From Bacillus sp. NTK074B (lineage in GTDB: Bacteria; Bacillota; Bacilli; Bacillales; Bacillaceae_B): a stretch of 64,000 bases of DNA. The notes beneath the pieces were generated by a model. The model made no database searches and was not told the origin of the DNA. It saw nothing but the letters and a program-made list of their open reading frames with translations. The first letter of the stretch is position 1; every line of letters starts with the position of its first letter. The position numbers and the translations under genes were made by a program. Below, one piece after another: positions 48,772 through 59,007 of the stretch. The stretch covers positions 1-64,000 of the forward strand of contig NZ_JAFKOH010000010.1 of NCBI RefSeq assembly GCF_017303375.1, given 5' to 3'.

Positions 48772-51700
48772 TTACTTTTTAACCGTTACCTTCCTTGCGT
48801 TACTCACATTCCCCGCCTTATCCTTAGCTGTCACAGATAAAACAGTCTTTACCTTCTGACTTTTAATTTTTACAGTAAATGACCCTTTACTGTTTGCCTT
48901 GGCTGTACCAATCGTTTTGGATTTGGCTTTTACCGTAACGGCAGCGTAGGGTTCTGTCCTCCCTTTTACGGTTTTGCTCTTAGATATAACTGCATTCACT
49001 GTAGGTGCCCCTGGGGAGGTCTTGTCACTAATGTTAAGATTCGTCCCTTTACTGATATTACCGGCAGCATCTTTCGCTGTCACAACCACTGTTGATCCCG
49101 CTTTTTGTTTCTTGATCTTTAAGGTGAACTGACCTTTCGCGTTTGCTTTGACGGCTGCGATCTGCTTTCCTTTTACTGTAGCCTTCACATAAGCATGGGC
49201 TTCTGTTGTTCCTGGAATGGATGTACTTGCATCACTGACAGCCTTTGCTTTAGGGGCAGCCGGCGGGGTCTTGTCTCTTACTTTCAGACTGGTCCCTTTA
49301 CTTGTATTCCCGGCACCGTCCTTCGCTGCCACAACCACGGTGGATCCGGATTTTTGTTTGCTGATTTTTAACGTGAATTGGCCTATCGTACCGGTCTTGG
49401 CTGTTGCGATTTGCTTGCCGTTCACTTTTGCCGTCACTGTAGAAGAGGCTTCGGCATATCCTGTAATGCTCGTACTTAAATCACTGATGGCATCCGCCTT
49501 TGGAGCATTGGGGGCGATGACATCGGCAACGACCACTTTTACTTCGGAACTTTCTTTATAATCATCGAGAACGGTTACATATAATATTGAATACTCTTTT
49601 TGATTAGATATGCGAATGCTGAAGTCACCTTCGTCATTGGCGGTACCTGATGCAATGACCTTTCTCGACGAATCCTTGATGGTTACTTTCAAGTTTGGTT
49701 CTGCACTTCCAGTTATTACAGTGGACAGGTTTGTCACTTTATTTACGTAAGGTTTATCTGGAACTTTTTCTACCACTTTTTTAATCGTTGTGGTGGCGTC
49801 TTGAAATGTGATGATCACATCAAGGATTTGCTCGGCTTTTTGAACAGGAATCGTAAGGGTGAACGTCCCGGACTTAGCTGAAGTGCTGCCTAATAGCTTC
49901 GTTCCATTCATCACCTCGATGGTTGAACCGGTCTTGGCATTTCCTGTGACCATCGTTTGGTTGTTCAGAACCGGATTCACCTTTGCCGAGAGTTCCACAG
50001 CGCTGACGGCACTAAAGGCGTCCATACGACCCCAGCCGGAAATGGTATCGTAACCAGGTACCACCTCTTCGATTGGATATTCAGGATCTTCTTCATAATA
50101 TTCGTCTTCATAGACATATGGGTTATCATGCTCTTCAAATGAGACATCCTTGGACGTTTCCGTTAGGATTTTCTCTACTTCCGAAGGCTTTAGATTCGGG
50201 TTCTGAGACAATAATAAACCTGCAATGGCAGCCACGTGAGGTGTTGCCATGGATGTTCCGCTCATGTAGGTGACGTTTCCATCCGGTAGAAGGGCAGGGA
50301 TATCAGAACCCGGTGCGACCAGGTCAAGTCCCTTTCCGTAGTTGGAAAAGTCGGATACGATGTCCAGACGATTTGTAGAGCCGACGGCAATCGCATATTT
50401 GGAAGATGCAGGGTACGATACTTCTTCCATTCCATCATTTCCACTTGCCGCAACAATGGTCACACCTTTCTTGCTCGCATATTGCATGGCATATTCGATT
50501 GTACGGCTATATGGTCCGCCAAGGCTCAGGTTAAGGACCTTTGCCCCTTGATCCGCTGCGTACATGATTCCGTATGCGATTTGTTCCGTATCTCCGCTGC
50601 CGCCGCCATCCAGGACTTTGATCGGAAGAATCTTAACAAATGGGTTAATTCCTGCAATCGAATAATGATTGTCTGAATTTGCCGTAATGGTGGATGAAAC
50701 ATGGGTCCCATGACCGTTGTCATCCATTGTGTCGTCAGAGCGATCCACAAAGTTTTTCCCTTTTTCTACGAGTACTTTGTCAGAAAGGTCGGCTAACGTG
50801 TGATCGACGCCCGTATCGGCCACGGCAATGACGGTGGGTTCGAGATTCTTCCCGTTCAACAATGTTTTCAAAGGCTCGAATCCTATATCCCCTGAAACCA
50901 TATCATTGTTTTTCAATGACCATTGATAAGAATACTGACTATCAGCAGATAATGCTTGATAGGTTTGAACAGGTTCCACAAATTCTACTTCAGGGAGCTT
51001 GGCGAGCTGTTGTAATGCTTTAGTCGAGCTAGCCGCATACTTCCCGTCCTGATCTCCCAGATCCACCACTACAAGGTTTTCAGGTTTATTTTTTCCCTGA
51101 GATAAGGGTTTCATTGCTTGAACCCCGTAGGTCTCCATTTTAGACAATGCCGCAGTCTGAGACTTTCCATCCTTGATTTTAACAATCAATTTGGAAGGGT
51201 CAGATGTGGTTTTAGTCACTAAACCGGTTTTTGTTATGACTTGAGAAACAGATGAATTCGCAAGGGATGAAATATCCACCTTATTTGTCGCGTTTTCAAG
51301 TTGTTTTTGCAAAGAGGCAGGCACTGAATCATACGCAATGATATATAGGTTTTGAATGGCTATTTGCTCACTTGAAGAAATGGTATAGGAGCTGGATTCT
51401 CCATTTTTGGCTATGTCAGCCAATAAATCTTTCAATGTCACGAGATCGGCGTAGACCGCTTCACGAGTACTTTTGCTGAAGATCATTTTGGAGCTGATGA
51501 ATGGAGCCGTCTTATAGTATAAAGAGGTCAACTCCTTACCCGTATCTGAGCGGGATAAGAGAGATTCCCTTATCGTACGCAAATCTTGTAAAATGGCTTT
51601 TCCATTCTCTCTTTCCTTCGTACTTAATTCAGCCGGACACTCTTCCCCGATGATTCCGTTGGAGGGGGGGAGGGAGACGCCATCATAGGTGATGGTATAA

Positions 51701-52140
51701 GAAGCTTCATTTAATTCTCTTTCATGTTCAACAGAATTTCCCACGTAAGATTCCACTTTCAGATAATATGGGCCAGTCCAGGATATAGGAAAGTCCATGG
51801 ACCCTGCTTCATTTGAATAAGAATATACTCTGTATTGATCAAACGTTTGATCGTTCGTTGCATTTTCAAGACTGGAATAGACAGTTAAATTGACTTCTTC
51901 TTGAGATTGCAGTTTTATTCGAAAATGAGTAAAGTTTTCAATGCTTTCTTCGGAAGGGGTTATAGTGTACCAATGAACATTCTCGTCAGAATTAAAGCTT
52001 GTGTTCATCGCTTCAGAAAGCAGCAATGGTTTTTCTTCAATGACCTTTCCTCCTTCAGCATGTGTTCGAGGGACTTGTGAAAGGCAGAGACTGTAAATCA
52101 TGATAACTACTAGTAAACTTTTAAACACCTTTTTCCCCAT
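48772..52140 (-). CDS. Large secreted subtilisin-like serine protease with Ig-like repeats
   Basis: A 1122-residue secreted protein. Order: Sec signal (1-26), a pre-peptidase-type beta domain (about 40-150), a helical region, an I9-like propeptide segment (about 310-375), the S8 domain with Asp in VIAVADTGVDH (about 443), His in DNGHGTHVSSTI (about 478) and Ser in MSGTSMATPHVAAIAGLL (about 628), then five to six Ig-like repeats of about 80-85 residues (about 715-1122) with recurring GSTVVVTAKDAAGNISKGTNL. No LPxTG anchor; the basic C-terminal repeats may bind the wall. GGAGGATATT favours ATG 52140 over 52152. Confidence 0.92.
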   Translation of the reverse strand: MGKKVFKSLLVVIMIYSLCLSQVPRTHAEGGKVIEEKPLLLSEAMNTSFNSDENVHWYTITPSEESIENFTHFRIKLQSQEEVNLTVYSSLENATNDQTFDQYRVYSYSNEAGSMDFPISWTGPYYLKVESYVGNSVEHERELNEASYTITYDGVSLPPSNGIIGEECPAELSTKERENGKAILQDLRTIRESLLSRSDTGKELTSLYYKTAPFISSKMIFSKSTREAVYADLVTLKDLLADIAKNGESSSYTISSSEQIAIQNLYIIAYDSVPASLQKQLENATNKVDISSLANSSVSQVITKTGLVTKTTSDPSKLIVKIKDGKSQTAALSKMETYGVQAMKPLSQGKNKPENLVVVDLGDQDGKYAASSTKALQQLAKLPEVEFVEPVQTYQALSADSQYSYQWSLKNNDMVSGDIGFEPLKTLLNGKNLEPTVIAVADTGVDHTLADLSDKVLVEKGKNFVDRSDDTMDDNGHGTHVSSTITANSDNHYSIAGINPFVKILPIKVLDGGGSGDTEQIAYGIMYAADQGAKVLNLSLGGPYSRTIEYAMQYASKKGVTIVAASGNDGMEEVSYPASSKYAIAVGSTNRLDIVSDFSNYGKGLDLVAPGSDIPALLPDGNVTYMSGTSMATPHVAAIAGLLLSQNPNLKPSEVEKILTETSKDVSFEEHDNPYVYEDEYYEEDPEYPIEEVVPGYDTISGWGRMDAFSAVSAVELSAKVNPVLNNQTMVTGNAKTGSTIEVMNGTKLLGSTSAKSGTFTLTIPVQKAEQILDVIITFQDATTTIKKVVEKVPDKPYVNKVTNLSTVITGSAEPNLKVTIKDSSRKVIASGTANDEGDFSIRISNQKEYSILYVTVLDDYKESSEVKVVVADVIAPNAPKADAISDLSTSITGYAEASSTVTAKVNGKQIATAKTGTIGQFTLKISKQKSGSTVVVAAKDGAGNTSKGTSLKVRDKTPPAAPKAKAVSDASTSIPGTTEAHAYVKATVKGKQIAAVKANAKGQFTLKIKKQKAGSTVVVTAKDAAGNISKGTNLNISDKTSPGAPTVNAVISKSKTVKGRTEPYAAVTVKAKSKTIGTAKANSKGSFTVKIKSQKVKTVLSVTAKDKAGNVSNARKVTVKK

Positions 52141-52284
52141 AATATCCTCCATTGTCTAATAGAATTGTAAAATCAATTAATTAAACCATATTTCAGATTT
52201 ATTTGGAATATATTTCATGTAGTGTAGAAATAATTATTATTCTACAAAATGTGACAATAGGAGGTAAGGTAGAAGAGATAAATA

Positions 52285-52312
52285 AAGAAAAGGGGCGCAA
52301 AAACTGCGCCCC
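52285..52312 (-). terminator. Terminator of the LysM-NlpC/P60 gene
   Basis: On the minus strand GGGGCGCA and TGCGCCCC arms around a T-rich loop are followed by TTTTCTTTATTTAT. The hairpin is 74 bp past the stop. Confidence 0.75.
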
Positions 52313-52385
52313 GGTTTACACTGCCAATTAGTACATTTCCATTTCCATGTTGGGAACATACTACCAGGTAGTGGTCTATCTAATT

Positions 52386-53450
52386 TTACAGGTCATAAAA
52401 GCGTTTAAAACCATCAAGTTTAGATTTCCAATACGAATTACTTAAACTAGTAATTTCCACTCCGTTATCACCTGCATGAATAAACTTGTTGTCTCCAACG
52501 TAAATACCTAAATGGGATATCCCTTTTTTGTATGTATTTTCGAAAAAGACTAAGTCTCCTACGGCTGGTTTATTTACATAATAGGAACGATTGTAATAGC
52601 CTTCGCTGGACGTGCGAGTCACTTTCACACCACTCTTATTGAAAGTATAGTAAATGAACCCGCTGCAGTCGAAGCCAGAGGTTGTAGACCCCCCCCATAC
52701 GTACGGGATGCCAAGCTGTGCTTTTGCGTGAGAAATTAGTTTACCTGTATTGAAAGACGTATTGCTCTCTTCGTTTGGTGTCACAGTTTCTGTTGGAGGT
52801 GCAGGTTGTGATACCTGTGAATTTCCAACTTTCAAGACTTGACCAACATAGATCATATCATTGGAAAGATTATTGAGACGTTTAATTTCTTGAACAGAAA
52901 CATCGTATTTGACACTAATATGGGAGAGCGTATCTCCAGATTTGACCGAGTATGTACTTGGATTTTCTTGTTTCGGGGGTGAAGTAGGAGTCGGTTTAAC
53001 CGTATTACTACTTACTTGATCCCCGGCAGAGCCTCCTTGACTAACCACTAGTGCTTGTCCAGGATAAATCAAATGGCTGTTGATATTATTCCACTTTTGT
53101 AACTCTGCAAGAGTAATAGAATGTCTGTAAGCTATAGCGCTGAGTGTATCACCGGACTTGACTATGTATCTTTTTGTAGATTCAGTTTGGACAGGCGGTG
53201 CAGGTTTGGAAGGAGTAGTGTTATTCTGGTCATTTTGATCAGTATCTACCTTGAGTAATTGATTTGGGAAGATCATGTCGGATTTCAGTTTGTTCATATC
53301 CTTCAAGATTGCAACTGAAGTATCATATTTAAGGGCAATAGACCAAAGAGAATCACCGGTTTCGACTTTATGGGAGCTGGCAGCGGCGGAAGCGGCAAAT
53401 GTTGTTGAAAGGATAGCAGTAGTAGCAACGGTAACTAGTGTTTTTTTCAC
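52386..53450 (-). CDS. LysM-NlpC/P60 D,L-endopeptidase (LytE/CwlS-like)
   Basis: A 354-residue secreted autolysin: Sec signal (1-24), three LysM repeats (about 27-69, 93-137 and 167-211; each has GD(S/T)L..IA or IS and a YPGQ-like end), a Ser/Pro/Thr linker, and a C-terminal NlpC/P60 domain (about 235-354). The catalytic Cys is in GFDCSGFIYYTF and the His in GISHLGIYVG. It would cut gamma-D-Glu-meso-DAP bonds in the wall, as LytE, LytF and CwlS do. AAAGGAG precedes ATG 53450. Confidence 0.93.
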   Translation of the reverse strand: MKKTLVTVATTAILSTTFAASAAASSHKVETGDSLWSIALKYDTSVAILKDMNKLKSDMIFPNQLLKVDTDQNDQNNTTPSKPAPPVQTESTKRYIVKSGDTLSAIAYRHSITLAELQKWNNINSHLIYPGQALVVSQGGSAGDQVSSNTVKPTPTSPPKQENPSTYSVKSGDTLSHISVKYDVSVQEIKRLNNLSNDMIYVGQVLKVGNSQVSQPAPPTETVTPNEESNTSFNTGKLISHAKAQLGIPYVWGGSTTSGFDCSGFIYYTFNKSGVKVTRTSSEGYYNRSYYVNKPAVGDLVFFENTYKKGISHLGIYVGDNKFIHAGDNGVEITSLSNSYWKSKLDGFKRFYDL

Positions 53451-53831
53451 TTGATTTTCTCCTTTTTCCTCAATTATTGAGTCGATTGATATAGTATAAT
53501 GTCATTTTATCACATGTTAAAGAAAAAGAAGGATATTATTCAAAAGAAAACCAAAGTGTAACGGGGGATTTTCATTTTTTATTATATTTAAGGGGGTTAC
53601 TTTGCTGTATTTTTAGCTCATACATTCATATTCAGGGTAATAAAAAAAGAATGTTAGTCATGTAATAGATATTTAATAATTCACTCAAAACGTATGCATG
53701 ATGGAGTATGTACTTTCATTAAATGTAGACAGTTTAGAACATAAGTTTACATCTTAAGTAATTTATTATACTTTAATAAAGAATAATTTGATTATACAAC
53801 ATGCCTGACAATAGGGAGTGGAGTTAATTAT
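53451..53831. other. AT-rich divergent intergenic region
   Basis: It separates the autolysin gene from the polysaccharide cluster. Very AT-rich, with no ORF that has a ribosome site. TATACT on the minus strand (about 53490) could be the autolysin -10 region, but no convincing -35 is seen. Confidence 0.4.
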
Positions 53832-55109
53832 ATGTTTACTTTTGACGAACAAATATTTCAAGGATCTCTTCCAATAAAATACGTATATGAGAAGGGGGAC
53901 TTAAACCAAGACCATTTAATCGTGGTGTTTTCTGGATTTAACGTACCGAAAAATAAGGCTAAGGAAGAAATAAAACATACGTACAATTATATAAGAACAT
54001 TGAGGAATTTGGATTGCCACAAATTGTTTATCCTTGATGACTATGGCCCAAGAGGAAGTTATTACTTAGGTAATAAAGAAGAAAATGGTGTAGAAGAATC
54101 CATTGAGATGTTAATTGCCACCATTTCGAAGAAAAACGGGATAACAAAGAAGAATATTATAACAGCAGGATCTTCTAAAGGTGGAAGTGCAGCATTATAT
54201 TACGGTCTAAAATATGGATTTGGGAAAATTGTGATTGGTGCGCCTCAAACAAAAATATCAGATTACGTAGAATCATTCGCTACTGAAACATTTCACTATA
54301 TGCTGGGAGAAACCCCAAGCACAGAAGAAAGAGAAAACTTGAATAGCATTATCTCTAAACAGGTGCGTCCAAATGTACCGAGTGAAATTAGATTACTGAC
54401 TTCAGAAAATGATATTCAATATAAAAAACATATCATACCTTTCGTAGGGCTATTGGAAGAAAATGATGTCCATTATCATGTGGAAGTAAATAATGACATT
54501 CAAAGTCATGGTGAAATAGCAGAGCACTTCCCAAAATACCTGACGTTAAATATGTTAGATATCATGCATGATGTAAAAATAGAAGATATCTCAGTAGCAC
54601 AAGTTAGCGTAAGTAAATGGAATATTAAAGTAGATTCAAACATCAAGCGTCTGATGAATTTTGAGCAAAAACTTATTGTCAAAGCTAATGATAAACCAGT
54701 ATATAATCAAGGGTTCCATGGTGAGTGTGAAATTGATTTAAGTGAGATCGGATTTAAAGATACAGCTGTATTAGAAGTAGCCTACACTTTAACGATAAAT
54801 GGCAAAACAATTGTTACCCTGCCAATAAAAAAACAGTTTGTATCAGATGGATTTATGCTCATGGGGACAGATTTCGAAATTATAGATGGTTCTATTCATT
54901 TTGAGATTCTGATTGAGGATTCCCCTCAATTGGAGTATGCCTTTTATATTAGAAGAAATAATAATGTTATTGAAAAAATCATGTATCAAAAATCCCGAAA
55001 GATCGTATATCCTTTAGAAACTACTGGGAATTATCAGGTTCATTATTTCATTAGACCTAAAAAAGGCGAGAAATACAGTGACAGATCGAAAATCATTAAA
55101 CATAATTAA
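53832..55109 (+). CDS. Alpha/beta-hydrolase-fold protein, Asp2/XcbB-like, in polysaccharide cluster
   Basis: A 425-residue cytoplasmic protein. The N-terminal half (about 1-240) looks like an alpha/beta hydrolase: HLIVVFSGFN near residue 27-38, nucleophile elbow ITAGSSKGGSAALYYGLKYG (about 110-130) and a possible His in NDIQSHGEI. GxSKGG elbows occur in accessory-secretion Asp2 and capsule-linked proteins that act as acyltransferases. The C-terminal half is beta-rich with no named domain. AGGGAGTGGAG precedes ATG 53832. It is first in the cluster. Substrate is unknown; the acyltransferase idea is inference. Confidence 0.65.
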   Translation: MFTFDEQIFQGSLPIKYVYEKGDLNQDHLIVVFSGFNVPKNKAKEEIKHTYNYIRTLRNLDCHKLFILDDYGPRGSYYLGNKEENGVEESIEMLIATISKKNGITKKNIITAGSSKGGSAALYYGLKYGFGKIVIGAPQTKISDYVESFATETFHYMLGETPSTEERENLNSIISKQVRPNVPSEIRLLTSENDIQYKKHIIPFVGLLEENDVHYHVEVNNDIQSHGEIAEHFPKYLTLNMLDIMHDVKIEDISVAQVSVSKWNIKVDSNIKRLMNFEQKLIVKANDKPVYNQGFHGECEIDLSEIGFKDTAVLEVAYTLTINGKTIVTLPIKKQFVSDGFMLMGTDFEIIDGSIHFEILIEDSPQLEYAFYIRRNNNVIEKIMYQKSRKIVYPLETTGNYQVHYFIRPKKGEKYSDRSKIIKHN

Positions 55110-55137
55110 CTATGAGAAGCGAACGGAGTGAAATGGT

Positions 55138-56193
55138 TTGAAGAAGCCCTTAGATCGTATATCAGAAGCGTACCACGATGAATTGGGAACTAAATTCGGT
55201 AAGAAAGTAAGAGACCGTGTTCATTGGATGGGAAACAAAGTAGTGGGGGAGAAAGTGCTGGACGTAGGCTGCTCACAAGGAATATTTGGAATCATCCTTG
55301 GCAGGGTCGGAAAGCAAGTGTTAGGAATTGATATTCTTCAAGAGTCCATTGACTATGCGAATGAAACATTAAGTAAAGAAGAAGAGTCGACCAAGAGACT
55401 GGTTAATTTTCAAGTAATCAATTTTATCACGCATGATTTTGAAGGAGAAGAGTTTGATACCATTGTGTTTGGAGAGGTTTTAGAGCATGTAACAAATCCA
55501 AATGAGTTTATTGAGAAAGCCGAATCTCTGTTGACTGAGGATGGGAGGATTATTGTAACCGTTCCCTTCGGAATAAATGATTATTTTGATCATAAGAAAA
55601 CGTACTATTTATCCGGCCTATATGAATTAATTAATGAATCATTATATATTACAGAAGTAGAGTTCTTTGGGAAATGGATTGCCATTGTATTGGATAAGCA
55701 GAAGAAAGATGTTGAAGATTTTTCATTGAATATGGGTATGCTTCAAAAACTTGAGCAGGCGTTTGAAAAGATTGAGAGGGAATCCATTAAATCAGACAAG
55801 AAGCTGAAAAAGAAAATTGAACAACTAGAAACAGAAAATGAAGAGTTAAAGAACCAACAGGAAAATGAAACGTTGAAATTGATAAAAGAGAACAACACAT
55901 TAATTCATGAGTTTAAAATAAGCTTACTTTCTGAAGAAAAAAAATTCAATTTGAGTGTTGTAGAAGATGACCAGGACGAGTCCCTGATGAAAGCCATGAG
56001 AGCACTAGCCGATGAAAAGAAAGACAAAATCGCTGTTCAAGAGCAGTTAGTGAAGGCGTATCAAAGTGAAGAGCAAGCTCTTGCATCTTATCGCAAACTG
56101 CATAAAAAATACCGGGCCTTAAGCAGTTCCAAGTTTGGTAAAATAACATTAAAGTACTGGAATATAAAAAAGAAAATGAAAAAGGAGAAATAA
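55138..56193 (+). CDS. SAM-dependent methyltransferase with C-terminal coiled coil
   Basis: A 351-residue protein. Residues about 35-160 are a class I methyltransferase: motif I KVLDVGCSQGIFGIILG, motif II-like VLGIDILQES and FGEVLEHVTNP, then LLTEDGRIIVTVPFG. From about 195 to 345 it is a charged coiled coil (KKKIEQLETENEELKNQQ...). The fusion suggests docking to a membrane or glycan-chain-length partner. Start is TTG 55138, with CGGAGTG upstream. Its target (sugar or chain end) is unknown. It ends 4 bp before the glycosyltransferase start. Confidence 0.8.
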   Translation: MKKPLDRISEAYHDELGTKFGKKVRDRVHWMGNKVVGEKVLDVGCSQGIFGIILGRVGKQVLGIDILQESIDYANETLSKEEESTKRLVNFQVINFITHDFEGEEFDTIVFGEVLEHVTNPNEFIEKAESLLTEDGRIIVTVPFGINDYFDHKKTYYLSGLYELINESLYITEVEFFGKWIAIVLDKQKKDVEDFSLNMGMLQKLEQAFEKIERESIKSDKKLKKKIEQLETENEELKNQQENETLKLIKENNTLIHEFKISLLSEEKKFNLSVVEDDQDESLMKAMRALADEKKDKIAVQEQLVKAYQSEEQALASYRKLHKKYRALSSSKFGKITLKYWNIKKKMKKEK

Positions 56194-56197
56194 TAAA

Positions 56198-58885
56198 TTG
56201 GACATTAAAGCTGTTGAAAAGCGACTAGATTTTCTAAATGAGAATAAACGGCTAGTCTCAGAACAATTAATAAGTGAAAAAGAATTACTGAAGGTTCTGA
56301 AATCGGGAAGGGATATTGATGATTATTTAAAGATATCCAAACTAAGTGGTCCTGTTTCAGATGAAGAGTACTTAAAATATCGCCAGGAAGTGGCAGACGT
56401 TGATTTATATGAAAAAGTCAAGCCACTCCTAGATCAAATTCCGGATAGTAACGGAAGTAAGTATTTCAGACACTATGATGTGAGAATTGGTATGATCGCC
56501 GATGAGTTCCTTTTTCAAGCTTATAAAGGGGTCGGAAATGTACAATATATAACTAGGCAAAACTATTCTGACTATGCCGATCAAATGGATATATTAATTG
56601 TCGCTTCCGCCTGGAAAGGGTTAAGTGAAGAATGGAGAGGCTTGGCGAACCCTAAGAATACAAAGCTTCGCCAAGAGTTATTTCACTTAATGCAAGAATT
56701 CAGACAAAAAGGGGCGAAAATTGTATTCTATTCTAAAGAAGATCCAGTCAATTATGACCGCTTTATAGACATTGCCAAGGAATGCGATTATATTTTTACA
56801 ACTGCTGCAGAAAAAGTAGAGGATTATAAAGTCGATTGCCAGAACGAGAATGTTCATGTCTTAGAGTTTGGGGTGAATCCTCTCTATCATAATCCCATTG
56901 GCACGAGGAAACATACAAAGCGGAATGAAGTCCTCTTCGCGGGATCGTGGTATAAGAAATATCAACATCGACAAGAAGAAACAAGAATGTTATTTGATGG
57001 TGTTTTAGATTCGGGGAAAGACCTGAAAATATTGGATAGGAATTATGAGTTAAGAAACGCTAATTATTTCTTCCCAAAGGCGTATTTACCTTTTATTGCA
57101 CCTGCCTTTCCACATGAAGACTTACAGAAGCTTCATAAGTTATTTGATTGGTCACTGAACTTGAATTCTATTAAGTATAGTGAAACCATGTTTGCGAATA
57201 GAGTATACGAACTTCAAGCAATAGGGAACCTGTTAATATCTAATTACAGCGTCGGTATTAACAATAAATTCCCCAATGTTTTCTTAATCAATGATCAAAA
57301 AGAGGTAACAGAAATATTGAACCGGTATGATGAGGAGGAAGTATACAGACAACAGTCTCATGGAATACGTAGAGTGATGTCTGGAGAAACGACTTTTGAT
57401 CGTATTGAATATATGATGCAGTGCATTCAAATGCCTTACAAAAAGACCAACCGGAGTATAGCGGTAGTTGTCAAAGAAATGACGGATGAAATCAGAGAAG
57501 TTTTCGATATGCAAACGTACCCTCATAAAACGTTATATCTAGAAGGTGATTTCACGGAAGAAATAAAGGAAAGTACCGATATGGTCACGTTCTTTCACCC
57601 GTTGCGCCGTTATGACGAATTCTATTTAGAAGATATGGTTAACGGATTTAAGTATACTGATTCCGACTATGTTACAAAGGATAGTTATTGGAATGGGGAA
57701 TCTTTCGTAGAAGGTATCGAGCATGATTATGTCGATCGAATGAAGGATCCATTTAGAACCGTATTTTGGTCGGATTCGTTCTCATATAATCAATTAAGTT
57801 CTCTTAAAGAAAATATGCTTATACCAAATGGATACAGCATAGACCATTTTGAATATAATCAAGGAAATATCAAGGCTCTAAATAAAGAGGTTAAAGTACC
57901 AGAGTTGACTGTCATTATACCGATTTATAATAATGGGGAACATTTATTAAACAAATGCTTTAACAGCTTATTAAGAAGCAGTGTTTTTGAATACATGGAG
58001 ATTTTATTAATAGATGATGGTTCATCCGATAGAAGAACCATATCCTATGTGAAAAGACTCGGCCGTTTATATAAGAATGTACAAGTGTACTTCTTTAATG
58101 ACAGTGGAAGCGGCAGTGCTTCCAGAGCAAGAAACAAGGGCTTCGATTTGTCCAGTTCTCCATATATCACTTATCTTGATCCTGATAATGAGGCAGTGAA
58201 TGATGGCTATGCTGTTTTATTGGATATGATTAAGAATAGTGAATACGATATGGTTGTTGGAAATATATCAAGATTAGATACCGAAAGAACCCTGCAGTTC
58301 AATTATTTTAACACTGTTTTAAGATATGCAGGCGGTTCCGTGATTAATGATCCCAAAAAGTTCTTGATTGACTCGAATATGAAGGCTCAAAGCATTCAAG
58401 CTGCCATTGTGAGAAGAGAAATCATAGGTGACCATGATATTAAGATGGTGATGAATGCGGGAGGACAAGATACTCTATTCTTCCACGAACTGTTGCTCAA
58501 TTCACGTAAGGTAAAAGCGGTTGACCTGGATATACATCTTTACTACGCAGCTGTTACAGGGTCAGTGACCAATTCGATATCTAAAAAGTTCTTTAAAAAA
58601 TACAAAACATTAGAAGAATATCGCATCCCATTCCTAATCGAAAACGGATTAATGGATGCCTATATGGAAACAAGATTTAACTATTACTTTACTCATTGGT
58701 ATATGAAACGACTTCCTAGATTAAGTCCTGGAGAAGAGCAGGAAGCCATTGATGTTCTATTCGAAATCTATCTTATGTACAAGGATTATATTGTACAGCG
58801 AAGTGATAGAATTTCGAATTTTGCCAAATTGGCATCTAAAAAGGATTACAATAAAATCATGGAATTAGCAACGGAAATAATATAG
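56198..58885 (+). CDS. Bifunctional glycosyltransferase: CgeB-like plus GT2 family
   Basis: An 895-residue cytoplasmic protein. The N-terminal half (about 75-420) resembles CgeB/DUF3880 glycosyltransferases (VLEFGVNPLYHNP, VLFAGSWYKKY, SLNLNSIKYSETMFANRVYELQAIGNLL). The C-terminal half (from about 568) is a GT2 fold: ELTVIIPIYNNGEHLLNKCFNSLL, LLIDDGSSD (about 604) and the donor motif YLDPDNEA (about 658, DxD type). It probably adds sugars to a surface glycan. Start is TTG 56198, with AAAGGAG upstream, coupled to the methyltransferase gene. Confidence 0.85.
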   Translation: MDIKAVEKRLDFLNENKRLVSEQLISEKELLKVLKSGRDIDDYLKISKLSGPVSDEEYLKYRQEVADVDLYEKVKPLLDQIPDSNGSKYFRHYDVRIGMIADEFLFQAYKGVGNVQYITRQNYSDYADQMDILIVASAWKGLSEEWRGLANPKNTKLRQELFHLMQEFRQKGAKIVFYSKEDPVNYDRFIDIAKECDYIFTTAAEKVEDYKVDCQNENVHVLEFGVNPLYHNPIGTRKHTKRNEVLFAGSWYKKYQHRQEETRMLFDGVLDSGKDLKILDRNYELRNANYFFPKAYLPFIAPAFPHEDLQKLHKLFDWSLNLNSIKYSETMFANRVYELQAIGNLLISNYSVGINNKFPNVFLINDQKEVTEILNRYDEEEVYRQQSHGIRRVMSGETTFDRIEYMMQCIQMPYKKTNRSIAVVVKEMTDEIREVFDMQTYPHKTLYLEGDFTEEIKESTDMVTFFHPLRRYDEFYLEDMVNGFKYTDSDYVTKDSYWNGESFVEGIEHDYVDRMKDPFRTVFWSDSFSYNQLSSLKENMLIPNGYSIDHFEYNQGNIKALNKEVKVPELTVIIPIYNNGEHLLNKCFNSLLRSSVFEYMEILLIDDGSSDRRTISYVKRLGRLYKNVQVYFFNDSGSGSASRARNKGFDLSSSPYITYLDPDNEAVNDGYAVLLDMIKNSEYDMVVGNISRLDTERTLQFNYFNTVLRYAGGSVINDPKKFLIDSNMKAQSIQAAIVRREIIGDHDIKMVMNAGGQDTLFFHELLLNSRKVKAVDLDIHLYYAAVTGSVTNSISKKFFKKYKTLEEYRIPFLIENGLMDAYMETRFNYYFTHWYMKRLPRLSPGEEQEAIDVLFEIYLMYKDYIVQRSDRISNFAKLASKKDYNKIMELATEII

Positions 58886-58891
58886 GATCTA

Positions 58892-58945
58892 AGAGGAAAT
58901 CATTCTGCTGTGGTGTTAGTGCCAGCAGGATATTTCCTTCTTTTT
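58892..58945 (+). terminator. Probable terminator after the glycosyltransferase gene
   Basis: GAGGAAATCATTCTGCTG pairs with CAGCAGGATATTTCCTTC around a central loop, followed by TTTTTCTT. Confidence 0.65.
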
Positions 58946-59007
58946 CTTATCAGAAAATGGATATAGATAGAGAACATAGCTCACTTCTTAGAAAGGAGTA
59001 ACCATCA

